From Natronoarchaeum mannanilyticum (GTDB lineage Archaea; Halobacteriota; Halobacteria; Halobacteriales; Natronoarchaeaceae), in contig NZ_BAAADV010000001.1 of the NCBI RefSeq assembly GCF_039522665.1, positions 372,001 to 436,000 of the forward strand: DNA of 64,000 bases, in the 5' to 3' direction. The position numbers and the translations under genes are program-made. Shown here piece after piece: positions 15,723 through 25,078 of this stretch. Each line of letters opens with the position of its first letter. Position 1 is the first letter of the stretch. The notes below the pieces were generated by a model. The model did no database searches and was not told where the DNA came from. It saw only the letters and a program-made list of their open reading frames with translations.

Positions 15723-16724
15723 TCACTCCTGGACCGTCATCGCCGGCGTGTCGGCCGGCGCGGCGAGCAGTTCCTTGAGCTCCTCGTCGACCGCACAGAC
15801 CGTGATCGAGCAGCCCTCCATGTCCAGCGAGGTCATGTAGTCGCCGACCCAGGCGTCCCAGACGTCCAGCCCCTCGTCGTCCATCAGCTCTTGCAGCCGA
15901 CGGTTGACGACGAACAGCTCCATCAGCGGCGTCCCGCCCATCCCGTTGACCATCGTGACGACCTCCTGGCCGTCGTCGAGTTCGAGGTCGTCGAGCACCC
16001 GCTCGGTCAGGTGTTCGGTCACTTCGTCGGCACTCATCGTCTCGGTTCGCTCGGTGCCGGGCTCGCCGTGGATGCCGATGCCGAGCTCGATCTCGTCGTC
16101 GCCCAGATCGAACGTCGGCTCGCCCTTTTCGGGGGTTACGCAGGAGGTCAGCGCCATCCCCATCGTGCCGACGTTGTCGATCACCTTTTCGGCGGTTTCG
16201 GCGACCGTCTGGAGGTCGGCGCCCTGCGCGGCCTTCGCGCCGGCGGCCTTGTGGACGAGGATCGTCCCCGCGACGCCGCGGCGTCCCGACGTGTACAGCG
16301 AGTCCTCGACGGCGACGTCGTCGTTCACCACCACCTGCTCTACGTCGACGCCCTCGATGTCGGCCATCTCGGCGGCCGTGTCGAAGTTCATCACGTCGCC
16401 CTCGTAGTTCTTGACGACGCACAGCACCCCCTCGCCGCCGTCGCAGGCTTCGATCATCTCGTTGAGCTGGTCGCCCGTCGGCGAGGTGAACACCTCGCCC
16501 GCCGCCGCGCCGTCGAGCATCCCCTCGCCGAGGTAGCCGGCGTGTGTCGGCTCGTGACCGCTCCCCCCGCCCGAGACGACGCCGACCTTCCCGTCGACCG
16601 GCGCGTCCGCCCGCACGAGTACCTCCTGCCCGTCGAGGCGTCGGAGTCGGTCGGGGTGCGCCGCCACCATTCCGTCGAGCATCTCGTCGACCACGTCCTC
16701 CGGCTCGTTGATGAGTTTCTTCAT
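15723..16724 (-). CDS. dhaK: Dihydroxyacetone kinase substrate-binding subunit DhaK
   Basis: Binds dihydroxyacetone covalently as a hemiaminal through His219 (in GIGIHGEPG) and presents it for phosphorylation. It has 333 residues, near the E. coli length. The sugar-binding loop SGGGSGHEPTHAGY (51-64) and the following GEVFTSPTGDQ are intact. First gene of the minus-strand dhaKLM operon; a TATA-like GGTATATG at about 16748-16757 lies 24-33 bases before ATG 16724. The operon lets the cell use dihydroxyacetone as a carbon source, provided PTS EI and HPr exist elsewhere. Confidence 0.95.
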   Translation of the reverse strand: MKKLINEPEDVVDEMLDGMVAAHPDRLRRLDGQEVLVRADAPVDGKVGVVSGGGSGHEPTHAGYLGEGMLDGAAAGEVFTSPTGDQLNEMIEACDGGEGVLCVVKNYEGDVMNFDTAAEMADIEGVDVEQVVVNDDVAVEDSLYTSGRRGVAGTILVHKAAGAKAAQGADLQTVAETAEKVIDNVGTMGMALTSCVTPEKGEPTFDLGDDEIELGIGIHGEPGTERTETMSADEVTEHLTERVLDDLELDDGQEVVTMVNGMGGTPLMELFVVNRRLQELMDDEGLDVWDAWVGDYMTSLDMEGCSITVCAVDEELKELLAAPADTPAMTVQE

Positions 16725-16868
16725 GCCGCGTCATTCTTCGTGGTCGTTCAACATATACCTCACACTAGCGGTTCTGCTCTCCGGCTGTCGGCGTCCGGGA
16801 ACAGCTCCGGCAGCGGCAAACGGATCGGCCGACACAGTCACTATACTTCCGGCGCCCGTCGATCCGGT

Positions 16869-17927
16869 ATGGCGATCTACGACGCCGTCGCCGACCTCGA
16901 GGTGGTCGTCGACGACTACGACCTGTCGCTCCGCGAGCGAGACACCTCCAGCGGGTTCGTCCGGACGACGACCGTCTTCGAGCTGCGCGGCGACGGCGCC
17001 GTCGGGCGCGGCGAGGACGTCACCTACGAAGCCGAGCACCACCACGCGCTCGTCGAGGGCGACGCCGATCTCGACCTGGCCGGAACGTACGAGTTCGACG
17101 AGTTCTCGCAACTCGTGGGCGAGATGGATCTGTTCCCGGCCGGCGCGCCCGACCGCTCGGAGTTCCGGAACTACCGCCGCTGGGGCGTCGAGTCGGCCGC
17201 GCTCGATCTCGCGCTGAAGCAGAGTGACTTGACGCTTGCCGACGCGCTCGACCGAACGTACGATCCCGTCAGCTTCGTCGCGAGCACGCGGCTGGGCGAC
17301 CCGCCGACGCTGGATCGGATCGACGCGCTGCGCGAAGCGGACCCGAACCTGCAGTTCAAGCTCGATCCCACCTCGGACTGGACCGAGTCGATCGTCGCGG
17401 AGCTCGCCGACTCGGGCGCCGTCCGCATCCTCGACCTGAAGGGCCACTACGAGGGGACCGAGGTCGACCAGGCGCCCGATCCGGGGCTGTACGAACTGCT
17501 GATCGAGTCGTTCCCGGAGGCCGTGATCGAGGACCCGGCGCTGACCGACGAGACGCGCCCGATCGTCGACGACGCCGCCGACCGGGTGAGCTGGGACGCG
17601 CCGATCCACGGCCTCGACGACGTCGAGACTCTCCCGTGGGAGCCCGAGTGGCTCAACGTCAAGCCCTCCCGGTTCGGCTCGGTCGAGTCGCTGTTCGAGA
17701 CGATCGAGCACGCACAGGAACGCGGGATGACGCTGTACGGTGGCGGCCAGTTCGAGCTCGGCGTCGGGCGCCAGCACATCCAGGCGCTGGCCTCGCTGTT
17801 CTATCCCGATGGCCCGAACGACGTCGCGCCCCGGGCGTACAACGACCCGGACGTGGGATCAGATCTGCCGACGAGTCCGCTCGCGCCGCCCGAAGACGCG
17901 CGCGGAATCGATTGGTCGTTCCGATAG
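16869..17927 (+). CDS. Enolase-superfamily protein (mandelate racemase / muconate lactonizing-like)
   Basis: Protein of 352 residues from ATG 16869, with a probable TATA box (CTATACTT, 16841-16848) upstream. The N-terminal capping domain (1-110) is followed by a barrel with the superfamily pattern: FKLDPTSDW (about 158-166, catalytic Lys region), ILDLKGHY (metal Asp), AVIEDPALTDE (metal Glu), NVKPSRFGSV and TLYGGGQFELGVGR. The usual Lys-x-Lys pair is not complete, so it may be an unusual or non-racemase member. It diverges from dhaKLM. Substrate cannot be inferred. Confidence 0.65.
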   Translation: MAIYDAVADLEVVVDDYDLSLRERDTSSGFVRTTTVFELRGDGAVGRGEDVTYEAEHHHALVEGDADLDLAGTYEFDEFSQLVGEMDLFPAGAPDRSEFRNYRRWGVESAALDLALKQSDLTLADALDRTYDPVSFVASTRLGDPPTLDRIDALREADPNLQFKLDPTSDWTESIVAELADSGAVRILDLKGHYEGTEVDQAPDPGLYELLIESFPEAVIEDPALTDETRPIVDDAADRVSWDAPIHGLDDVETLPWEPEWLNVKPSRFGSVESLFETIEHAQERGMTLYGGGQFELGVGRQHIQALASLFYPDGPNDVAPRAYNDPDVGSDLPTSPLAPPEDARGIDWSFR

Positions 17928-17945
17928 GCGACCGGTGCAGCGCGG

Positions 17946-18965
17946 TCACTCCCAATCGGTCGCCGGATAGCGAACGACGTCGGCGATCTCGAACCGGGCG
18001 CCGCCCGCACCGCTCTCCGTGATCCGAACGCACCAGCCGTGTCCGTCCGCCACCGCCCGCACCACTGCAAGTCCGATTCCCGTCCCCGCGCTCGATCCGG
18101 AGTACCCCTCCTCGAACACGGACTCGCGTTCGTCTTCGGGGATACCGGGACCGTCGTCTTCGACGTAGAACCCGTCGTCCGTGCCGCCGACCGTGACGGT
18201 GACGTCCGGTCCGCCGTGCTCGACCGCGTTGCGAAACAGGTTCTCGAGAAGTTGCTTGAGCCGGACCTCGTCGGCGAGTATCTGCTTCGATGCGGCGATC
18301 TCGAGACTGGCGTTCTGGGCCGAGACGACGTCCCAGGAGCCGTCACACACCGCAGCCAGGTCCACCGGCTCGGGATCGGTGTCCACGTCGTCGCCCTCGA
18401 TGATGAGCAGCGTATCTTCGAGCAACTGCTTCATTTGATCGGTCGCTTCCTGACAGACATCGAACGCTTCGTCGGTGTTCCGATCTCGCGCGCGGTCGAG
18501 GTACCCGTCGAGCACGTTCAGCGGATTGCGAAGTTCGTGGCGTAACGTGCTCGCGAACTGTTCGAGACGTTCGTTCCTATCGCGGAGCTCGTCGGTGAGG
18601 GCCTCGCTCTGGTCTCGCCGCGACAGGAGATTCGTAAATGTACGAAACAGCGTCTGCTTCTTGATGGGAGCCTCGACGACCGCGTTAACCAGGAGAGGCG
18701 GATCGTTCTCGACCGGGTCGGGAATGCTGACGTTGATCGGCGCTCGGTCGCGACGAACCAGCACGACCGGACAGAACACCGGTTGCTGCTCGTGTTTCTG
18801 CTCCTTCAGCGCGTCGCGGTACTTCGGAAACGCGGCCTCGTCGACGAGGTAGAGGTCACAGTTCCGGAACTCCTCGTCGACAACGGGCGTGTAATGCTCG
18901 TCGACCACCGATGAGAGCGCGCGGCGGTTGCCCTCGCCCTCGAACAGCAACTGGATCTCGACCAT
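17946..18965 (-). CDS. Sensor histidine kinase
   Basis: Two-component kinase of 339 residues without membrane segments. The N-terminal 110 residues resemble a receiver-like or sensor fold with no obvious phospho-acceptor. A coiled linker (115-137) leads to the H-box with His143 (TLRHELRNPLN), then the N-box Asn246 (LFRNAVEH), G1 DDGPGIP (270-276) and G2 GTGIGLA (294-300). It follows the KaiC-like gene after 9 bases in the same operon, so the two proteins likely form one signalling unit. No response regulator is nearby. Confidence 0.92.
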   Translation of the reverse strand: MVEIQLLFEGEGNRRALSSVVDEHYTPVVDEEFRNCDLYLVDEAAFPKYRDALKEQKHEQQPVFCPVVLVRRDRAPINVSIPDPVENDPPLLVNAVVEAPIKKQTLFRTFTNLLSRRDQSEALTDELRDRNERLEQFASTLRHELRNPLNVLDGYLDRARDRNTDEAFDVCQEATDQMKQLLEDTLLIIEGDDVDTDPEPVDLAAVCDGSWDVVSAQNASLEIAASKQILADEVRLKQLLENLFRNAVEHGGPDVTVTVGGTDDGFYVEDDGPGIPEDERESVFEEGYSGSSAGTGIGLAVVRAVADGHGWCVRITESGAGGARFEIADVVRYPATDWE

Positions 18966-18974
18966 CGTCGTCGA

Positions 18975-20450
18975 TCAGTCGTGTTTGGCGGCGTTTTCGC
19001 TTCGCTCGGGAAGCCCCGTAATGACGCCGTGATACCCCGTCATCGGATCGCCGACCGAGAGGCCGTCCGAGTCGATCGTAAACCGCCGCGGAATCGTTTC
19101 GAAGTTCCCGACCCGCTTTTTTATCACACCTAGTACGCGCTGTAACTCGCCTTCGATCTCGACGAACTGCTGGTAGATGATGTTGTCCGCGAGGTAGCTG
19201 ACGTTTGCGCTCGTCGGCTGGGGCACCCCCGTCACCTCGTGTTGCTGGTCGACGAGGAGCACCGAGACGTTCATATTCGTGAGATACGTCGCCAGCGCGT
19301 GCAGCCGTCTCCGGAGGTTTACATCGTCGACGCCGCCCTTGATCGTGGTTTTGTAGCCCTGGATCCCGTCGATGACGACCAGATCGAGGTCTCGGGATTC
19401 GACCTGTGAGCGGATCTTCTGTGCGAACTCCTCGGGCGACCGAACCGAGGGTGCGACTGCCTCGATGGTCAACGCGCCGTCGTCGCGACGCTCTGTGATC
19501 GGGATGCCGAGGTTCTCGGAGCGGTACGTGAACGTTTCGAGCGACTCCTCGAAGAGGTACGCCAGCGCGCCGTCGCCGTCGGCCGCCGCGGACTCGAGGA
19601 ACTCGGTGACGGCTGTCGTCTTGCCGACGCCGGAGGGACCGCTGACGATGGTGACGGTCCCCTGTTCGATGCCCCCGCCGAGCAAGTCGTCGAGCCCGTC
19701 GATTCCCGAGGTGAGTTTGGTCGGGGCGAACGACCGTGAGTGCTGTTGGGGACGTATCGCCGGATAAACGAAGCACCCGGTGTCCCGGATCTCCATCCCG
19801 TGGGTGCCGTCGTGCTGCCCGACGCCGCGGTGCTTCGGAACTTCGATGCGACGGCCCTCGTCCCCGTGCTCGAGCGCGACGACGCCGTCGCTGAGCGACT
19901 TCAGTTGTTCGTCGAACTGCGCGTCGGGCGTCTTGGTCATCAGGACTGTCGTCCCGCGATCCTTGAGGAACCGGGCGAACGAGATGATACGCTTTCTGAA
20001 CTGGTAGTCGGTCGGTTCGAGGTACTGAAACTGAGTGATCGGGTCGATGAGGACGCGATCAGGGTCGAGATCGTCGATAGTACCGTGAATGTCGTCGATC
20101 AGCGAATCGTCCTCGAGGTCCGCAGGATCGACGACATCGTACGACCGCGAGTTAGTGAAGAACTCCGACCTGGGACCGATATCGAAGAACTCCGCCTCCG
20201 TCAGATCGATGTCGAGCTGTGCTGCGTTCGCGAGGTGACCTTGCTTCGACTCTTCACCGTGGATCAGCAGAACCGTCTCCCCCTGGTCGAGGCCGGCTCG
20301 CAGAAACTCCATCCCGAGCGTCGTCTTTCCGGTGCCGGGCGCGCCGAGGACGAGATATAGCCGCTCGTCGACGAATCCGCCGTTGAGGAGAGAGTCGAGA
20401 CCAGAGACGCCGCTGGAGAGTTGGCAAAGTGAATCTCCGTTTACTGCCAT
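18975..20450 (-). CDS. Double-domain KaiC-like ATPase
   Basis: RecA-fold protein of 491 residues with two KaiC domains. Domain 1 has Walker A GAPGTGKTT (36-44) and the catalytic Glu pair 66-67; domain 2 has GPSGVGKTT (271-279) and Glu 301-302. The C-terminal region aligns with cyanobacterial KaiC around ADNIIYQQFVEIEGELQRV. The phosphosite pair Ser431-Thr432 of KaiC corresponds to Ser418-Tyr419 here (my alignment). KaiA and KaiB are absent. The partner is the histidine kinase 9 bases downstream, as with the many haloarchaeal KaiC-like signalling proteins. Start ATG 20450. Confidence 0.88.
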   Translation of the reverse strand: MAVNGDSLCQLSSGVSGLDSLLNGGFVDERLYLVLGAPGTGKTTLGMEFLRAGLDQGETVLLIHGEESKQGHLANAAQLDIDLTEAEFFDIGPRSEFFTNSRSYDVVDPADLEDDSLIDDIHGTIDDLDPDRVLIDPITQFQYLEPTDYQFRKRIISFARFLKDRGTTVLMTKTPDAQFDEQLKSLSDGVVALEHGDEGRRIEVPKHRGVGQHDGTHGMEIRDTGCFVYPAIRPQQHSRSFAPTKLTSGIDGLDDLLGGGIEQGTVTIVSGPSGVGKTTAVTEFLESAAADGDGALAYLFEESLETFTYRSENLGIPITERRDDGALTIEAVAPSVRSPEEFAQKIRSQVESRDLDLVVIDGIQGYKTTIKGGVDDVNLRRRLHALATYLTNMNVSVLLVDQQHEVTGVPQPTSANVSYLADNIIYQQFVEIEGELQRVLGVIKKRVGNFETIPRRFTIDSDGLSVGDPMTGYHGVITGLPERSENAAKHD

Positions 20451-20648
20451 GGTTGTGATATGTTTCTCGGATATGTGTTTAAACGCATCGGCTAGTATTT
20501 TGGATGCCGAGACTATCACGGTTATTCTATTTATTCTTCCGAGGGATCGCGTATTATTTCCAAATTCAACTAATTTTTCTCCACGATTTGTTGCAGATCG
20601 TCCGGTACGACGCTGAAACGACGCCAGCCCGAAGGAACTAATGGAAAT

Positions 20649-20657
20649 TTTATTATA
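20649..20657 (+). promoter_or_regulatory. TATA box in A/T-rich divergent intergenic region
   Basis: TTTATTATA is 22-30 bases before ATG 20679, so the transcript is probably leaderless. The whole gap 20451-20678 is strikingly A/T-rich against the GC-rich surroundings and also holds the promoter of the KaiC-like operon (GTTTAAAC near 20478). I see no gene in it. Confidence 0.55.
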
Positions 20658-20678
20658 GCGTTCCGAAGACATTTCGAC

Positions 20679-21134
20679 ATGGCCTCGGGACTTGCTAACG
20701 TGGAACTCGACGGGACGACGCTGCTGACCGGTTACGCGCTGGGGACGTTCGGCGTCGTCGCGTACGTCCTCGCGCTGTTCGTGCAGTCGTCGACCGAGGC
20801 CGGATCGGGCGATCTCGCCGCCACCGCCGGGTACGCGACGGCGGTGATCGGGACGCCGCTGCTCGCCGGGCTCACCGCCGGCAACCTCGCGAGCGCCGGC
20901 GAGTACACCGCGGGCGACGTGCTGACGGGTTACGCGGTCGGCGGGCTCATCTTCGGCGTCGCCGTCGGGTGGATGAACTCGTCGATCTCGGAGACGGCAG
21001 CAGGAAGCGGGACGGTCCAGCACGTCCTGGTCGCGGTCGGGCTGACGCTGTCAGTTCCGCTCGCGGCCGTCGCGGGCGCCGCGGCCGGGCGTCGGCTCGG
21101 CGGTGGCGCGGACGCGTCGGCGTCGGCCGCGTAG
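20679..21134 (+). CDS. Small hydrophobic membrane protein, unknown
   Basis: A 151-residue protein with four predicted membrane helices (about 14-35, 48-68, 80-98 and 113-137), rich in Ala and Gly, ending in a short Ala/Ser tail. No motif I recognise. It diverges from the KaiC-like/kinase operon. The repeated Gly-Tyr-Ala patterns (LLTGYALGTFG, VLTGYAVGGLI) suggest an internal duplication of a two-helix unit. Confidence 0.7.
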   Translation: MASGLANVELDGTTLLTGYALGTFGVVAYVLALFVQSSTEAGSGDLAATAGYATAVIGTPLLAGLTAGNLASAGEYTAGDVLTGYAVGGLIFGVAVGWMNSSISETAAGSGTVQHVLVAVGLTLSVPLAAVAGAAAGRRLGGGADASASAA

Positions 21135-21170
21135 CGCGGCGATCGACGGACGCCGAGACCGCCGGCCCGC

Positions 21171-21764
21171 TCACCACTCCTCGCCGATCCGTTCTCGCGC
21201 GCCCTCGTACCCCCTGCTCGTCCGCCAGCGCTCGCCCGTGTCGACGTGCTCGACGACGTAGCGCGAGCCGCAGGCGCCGCAGCGATGCTCCTCCGGCTTC
21301 GTCACCGTCTTCGAGGCCTTGAACCGGTCGACCGTCCAGTCGCAGCCCGTTTCCGTGCAGAGCAACTGCAATCGCGGCACGGAAAAGGACGGGCAGTGCC
21401 GCGACGCGCCGACCGCGTCTGCCTTCGCCCGGAAGCGCTCGCCGTGACCCGACTCGCCGTGCTCCAGGAACTCCCAGGCGTGGACGAGTTCGTGGCGGAT
21501 CACGTCGGTGAACTCGTCCCAGCCGAACGAGCGGTAGGCCGCCCACGTCAGCCGGATCGTCACCGACTCCTCGGCGCGGTGGTAGACGGCCGCACCCGCC
21601 CGGCGCTTGGCGCGCCGGGAGACTCCCCACGAGACCGAGTCGAGATCGACGTCGAGGTCGACCGCGGCGGCGTACTCGCGTGCGCGATCGAGCAGTTCGT
21701 CCTCGGTTCGAGGATCGTCTTCGGTTGCCGCCCGGACGCCCGACTGCGAGTCGTCGCCTGCCAT
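21171..21764 (-). CDS. SprT-like zinc metallopeptidase
   Basis: Protein of 197 residues from ATG 21764. The zincin site is HELVHAWEF (His91, Glu92, His95) with a third ligand candidate at His107 in HGERF. It is followed by a zinc ribbon made of Cys136, Cys141, Cys162 and Cys165. This arrangement is the SprT/Spartan-like family, whose eukaryotic members degrade DNA-protein crosslinks; the archaeal role is unproved. Upstream GCTTTAATG (21793-21802, minus strand) is a TATA box at the right distance. It sits between a membrane protein gene and the Mrp operon with no functional link. Confidence 0.87.
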   Translation of the reverse strand: MAGDDSQSGVRAATEDDPRTEDELLDRAREYAAAVDLDVDLDSVSWGVSRRAKRRAGAAVYHRAEESVTIRLTWAAYRSFGWDEFTDVIRHELVHAWEFLEHGESGHGERFRAKADAVGASRHCPSFSVPRLQLLCTETGCDWTVDRFKASKTVTKPEEHRCGACGSRYVVEHVDTGERWRTSRGYEGARERIGEEW

Positions 21765-21912
21765 TCGATCGGTCGATCCTGCGCACCGTCGCCACATTAA
21801 AGCGCGGGTCGCGGCGACGCCCGTGTGCGCCGTCGCTCAGGGCGGGGCGTGATCGCACGGACGCCACCCTCGGGACGCCGTCTCACGCACACGCTTACGT
21901 CGCGCGTCGTGG

Positions 21913-24279
21913 ATGCCGAACCCAATGGCCCCGGAGCTGATCGTCGTCGCCGCGGCGGTAGCGCTCCCCTTCGTCGCGGCGGCGCTGACGCCGCTGGTCT
22001 ACCGAGCGCTCGGGGAACGGACCGGCTACGTCGGCGCCGCGATCGCGCTCGCCTGCTTCGCGCTGGTTGTCACCCAGCGGGGCGCCGAGGGCGCGGTCGG
22101 CGTCCCGTGGGTCCCGTCGCTCGACGTCGCGCTGCGCTTTTACGTCGACGGCTGGGCGCTCCTGTTCGCCGGGCTGGCCAGCGGCGTCGGCGTGCTCGTG
22201 TTCGTCTACTCGGCGGGCTACATGCACGGCGAGGGGAATCTGGCGCGGTACTACGCGACGCTGCTGGCCTTTATGGGCTCGATCCTCGGCGTCGCGTTCG
22301 CGGGCGACCTGATCGCGCTGTTCCTGTTCTGGGAGCTGACGAGCCTCGCGTCGTTCGTCCTGATCGGCCACCACGACGCCGAGGAGGAAGCGCGCTACTC
22401 CGCGCGGATGGCGATGATCGTCACCGTCGGGGGCGGCCTCTTTTTGCTCGTGGCCGTCCTGTTGCTGTCGATCGCCGCGGCGGGCGTCGCCGGCGTCGGC
22501 GCGTTCGACCTGGTCGGGATGCTCCGGAACTCCGAGGCGATGCAGGCCGCGCTGCGCGAGCAGGGCCTCTTCGTGCCCGTGCTCGGGCTGGTCGCAGTCG
22601 CGGCCGGCTCGAAATCGGCGCAGGTGCCGCTGCACTTCTGGCTGCCCAACGCGATGGTGGCGCCGACGCCGGTGTCGGCGTTTCTCCACTCGGCGACGAT
22701 GGTGAAGGTCGGCGTCTACCTGCTGGGCCGCCTGCGACCGGTGCTGCTCGGAGCGGAGTGGACGCTGCTGTTCGCGACGCTCGGACTGGCGACGATGCTC
22801 GTCGGCGCCGCCCTCGCGGTCGTCTCGACCGACCTCAAGCAGCTGCTGGCGTACTCGACGGCGAGCCACCTCGGGCTGATGGTCGCGGGCTTCGGCTTCG
22901 CCAACCACTACGGCGCCGAAGCTGGCGTGTTCCACCTGCTGAACCACGCGCTGTTCAAGGCCGCCCTATTCTTGGTCGCCGGGATCGTCGCCCACGAAGC
23001 CGGATCGCGCCGGATCGACAGGCTCGGCGGGCTCTGGCGGGAGCTGCCGGTCACCGCCGCGATCGCGGGGATCACCGGGCTGAGCATGGCGGGGATTCCG
23101 CCCTTTAACGGCTTCTACTCGAAGGAGCTGCTGTTCGAGGCTGCCTACGAAACCGCGGTCCACGCCGACGGCGCGCTCGCGTGGCTCTACCCCGCTGTCG
23201 CCGTGCTGGCGAGCGTCTTCACCGTCCTGTACTCGCTGAAGTTCCTCTCGATCTTCGTCGGCGAGCGCCCCGCCGCGGTCGGCGGGCTGGGCCGGGCGCC
23301 CGCGGCGCTGGTGGCGCCGCCGGCCGTCCTCGCGCTGCTGGCGGGAGCGGTCAGCATCGATCCGCAGCTCGCGGTCAACGCCGCGGTCCAGCGGGGCGTC
23401 GACGCCGCCGCGGCCACGCCGACAGACGTCGCGGTCGGGCTGCCGACCTACCTCTCGGTGCCGGTCGCGATGTCGGCGCTCTCGATCGGCGGCGGCGTCG
23501 CGGCCTATCCCTTCGAGCGCGGGATCTGCCGCCGGATCGAGCTGCTCAACGAGCTGCGCGTGACGCCGCGACCCGCCTGGCTCTACGACTACTGGCTCAC
23601 GCTGACCGAAACCGCGAGCGTCCGGCTCGACGCCGTCGTCAACAACGGCCTGCTCCGGACGTACGCCGCCTGGGCCGTCGCCGCCGCGAGCGCGCTGGCG
23701 CTGATCGGGTACGCGGCGACCGGCGCCGCCGTCCCCGCGATCGACGGTGCCGGCGCGACGCCCGCGATGGTGCTCGTCCTGCTGGTCGCGATCGTCGCAG
23801 CCGTCGCCGTGACGATCGCGCCGTCCCACGTCGCGGGCGTGCTCACGCTGTCGATCCTCGGGTTCATGGTCGCGATCTTCTACATCCTCGCGAGCGCGCC
23901 CGACCTCGCGCTGACCCAGCTCGTCGTCGAGACGCTCGTCCTGCTGATCTTCCTGCTCGTGCTCGAAGAGCTGCCGGCGTTCTACGCCGAGGCCCACCCC
24001 GGCGTGCTCGCGCGGGACGCCGCGCTCTCGCTGGGCGTCGGCGCCGTGGCGGCGCTGACCGTGCTCGTGACCGCTCGGGGCGGGGACGCGCCGCCGACCG
24101 ACCTCGCTCGCGAGTACGTCTCCCGGGCGGTTCCCGGGGGCGGCGGGGCGAACGTCGTCAACGTGATCCTCACCGACTTCCGGGCGTTCGACACGCTCGG
24201 CGAGATCGTCGTGATCTCGATCGCCGCGCTGTCGGTGCTGGTCTTGCTCACGATGCGACGCCGAGGTGAGTCGCCGTGA
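21913..24279 (+). CDS. mrpA: Mrp Na+/H+ antiporter subunit A
   Basis: Largest subunit of the multi-subunit cation/proton antiporter, 788 residues, homologous to NuoL and MbhA-type proteins. It has about 20 membrane helices. The ion-path carboxylate is in LFLFWELTSLASF (around residue 140); GSKSAQVPLHFWLPNAM and HLLNHALFKAALF hold conserved Lys and His residues. The C-terminal part from about 600 carries the added DUF4040-type domain, but it is shorter than in Bacillus MrpA because subunit B is separate. First gene of mrpABCDEFG. A second in-frame ATG at 21925 is possible. Confidence 0.94.
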   Translation: MPNPMAPELIVVAAAVALPFVAAALTPLVYRALGERTGYVGAAIALACFALVVTQRGAEGAVGVPWVPSLDVALRFYVDGWALLFAGLASGVGVLVFVYSAGYMHGEGNLARYYATLLAFMGSILGVAFAGDLIALFLFWELTSLASFVLIGHHDAEEEARYSARMAMIVTVGGGLFLLVAVLLLSIAAAGVAGVGAFDLVGMLRNSEAMQAALREQGLFVPVLGLVAVAAGSKSAQVPLHFWLPNAMVAPTPVSAFLHSATMVKVGVYLLGRLRPVLLGAEWTLLFATLGLATMLVGAALAVVSTDLKQLLAYSTASHLGLMVAGFGFANHYGAEAGVFHLLNHALFKAALFLVAGIVAHEAGSRRIDRLGGLWRELPVTAAIAGITGLSMAGIPPFNGFYSKELLFEAAYETAVHADGALAWLYPAVAVLASVFTVLYSLKFLSIFVGERPAAVGGLGRAPAALVAPPAVLALLAGAVSIDPQLAVNAAVQRGVDAAAATPTDVAVGLPTYLSVPVAMSALSIGGGVAAYPFERGICRRIELLNELRVTPRPAWLYDYWLTLTETASVRLDAVVNNGLLRTYAAWAVAAASALALIGYAATGAAVPAIDGAGATPAMVLVLLVAIVAAVAVTIAPSHVAGVLTLSILGFMVAIFYILASAPDLALTQLVVETLVLLIFLLVLEELPAFYAEAHPGVLARDAALSLGVGAVAALTVLVTARGGDAPPTDLAREYVSRAVPGGGGANVVNVILTDFRAFDTLGEIVVISIAALSVLVLLTMRRRGESP

Positions 24280-24740
24280 CGACGGTCGTGATGAAAACGA
24301 CCGTCCGGGTGGTGGTGCCGATCGTGCTCGTCGTGGCGATCTCGCTGCTCCTGCAGGGGCACAACCTGCCGGGCGGCGGGTTCGTCGGCGGCGTCCTGAC
24401 GACCGCGGCGTTCGCGCTGATCTACGTCGCCTACGGGCTGGACTACCTGGAGATCGGCGTGCTCGGCCGCGACGTCGAGTCGGGGGCCGGGATGTTCGAG
24501 CACCGGTCGGTCGAAGCGTACCTGCGGACGTTCGTGCTCGGCCTCGCGCTGGCCGTCGGCAGCGGCCTCGGCGGGCTGGCGTTCGGCGAGCCGTTCCTGA
24601 CGCAGGACCACTGGACGATATACGGCGTGCCGATCTACGGCGATATCCACCTCGCGTCGGCGCTGGCGTTCGACGTCGGCGTCTACCTCGTGGTGGTCGG
24701 CGGGCTGTTGACGATCCTCTCGGTGGTGGGCGCCGAATGA
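24276..24740 (+). CDS. mrpB: Mrp antiporter subunit B (MnhB)
   Basis: Small membrane subunit of 154 residues with four helices and the MnhB signature HNLPGGGFVGG (about 29-39). The GTG start overlaps the mrpA stop (GTGA), preceded by a GAGGTGAG ribosome-binding site. The Mrp complex works as a whole, so loss of any small subunit normally destroys activity. Required for sodium expulsion and pH balance in salt-in halophiles. Confidence 0.93.
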   Translation: MTTVVMKTTVRVVVPIVLVVAISLLLQGHNLPGGGFVGGVLTTAAFALIYVAYGLDYLEIGVLGRDVESGAGMFEHRSVEAYLRTFVLGLALAVGSGLGGLAFGEPFLTQDHWTIYGVPIYGDIHLASALAFDVGVYLVVVGGLLTILSVVGAE

Positions 24741-25078
24741 GCCTGGCGCTCGCGCTCGTGGTCGGCGCGCTGTTCGCGCTGGGCACGTTCCTGCTGCTCC
24801 GGCGGGATCTCCTCCGGGTGGTCTGGGGGATCGCCGTGATTTCGCAGGCGGCGAACGTCTACCTCGTCTCGGTGGGCGGCGTCGTCGCGGGCGACGGCGA
24901 CACGGTTCCCATACTGGCTGGACACGGCGCCGAGACGCCGGCGACGGCCGACCCGGTCGTGCAGGCGCTGGTGCTGACGGCGATCGTGATCAGCTTCGGG
25001 ACGACGGCGTTCGCGCTCGCGCTGACATTTCGCGTGCACGCCGAGAACGGAACGATGGACGTGGGTGAGCTGCCGTGA
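24737..25078 (+). CDS. mrpC: Mrp antiporter subunit C (NuoK-like)
   Basis: A 113-residue, three-helix protein homologous to NuoK. The membrane Glu of NuoK-type proteins is not evident; the central helix reads VVWGIAVISQAANVYLV, and the third VQALVLTAIVISFGTTAFALAL is the conserved D/V-P-x-x-Q-A-L-x-L-T-A-I-V block. ATG overlaps the mrpB stop by four bases (ATGA). It ends in a short acidic tail. Confidence 0.93.
   Translation: MSLALALVVGALFALGTFLLLRRDLLRVVWGIAVISQAANVYLVSVGGVVAGDGDTVPILAGHGAETPATADPVVQALVLTAIVISFGTTAFALALTFRVHAENGTMDVGELP

Noticed and set aside
15633-17927. A 764-codon frame ending in the enolase-superfamily protein
   Set aside because: The part before 16869 is antisense to dhaK; the true start has a TATA box at the right distance.
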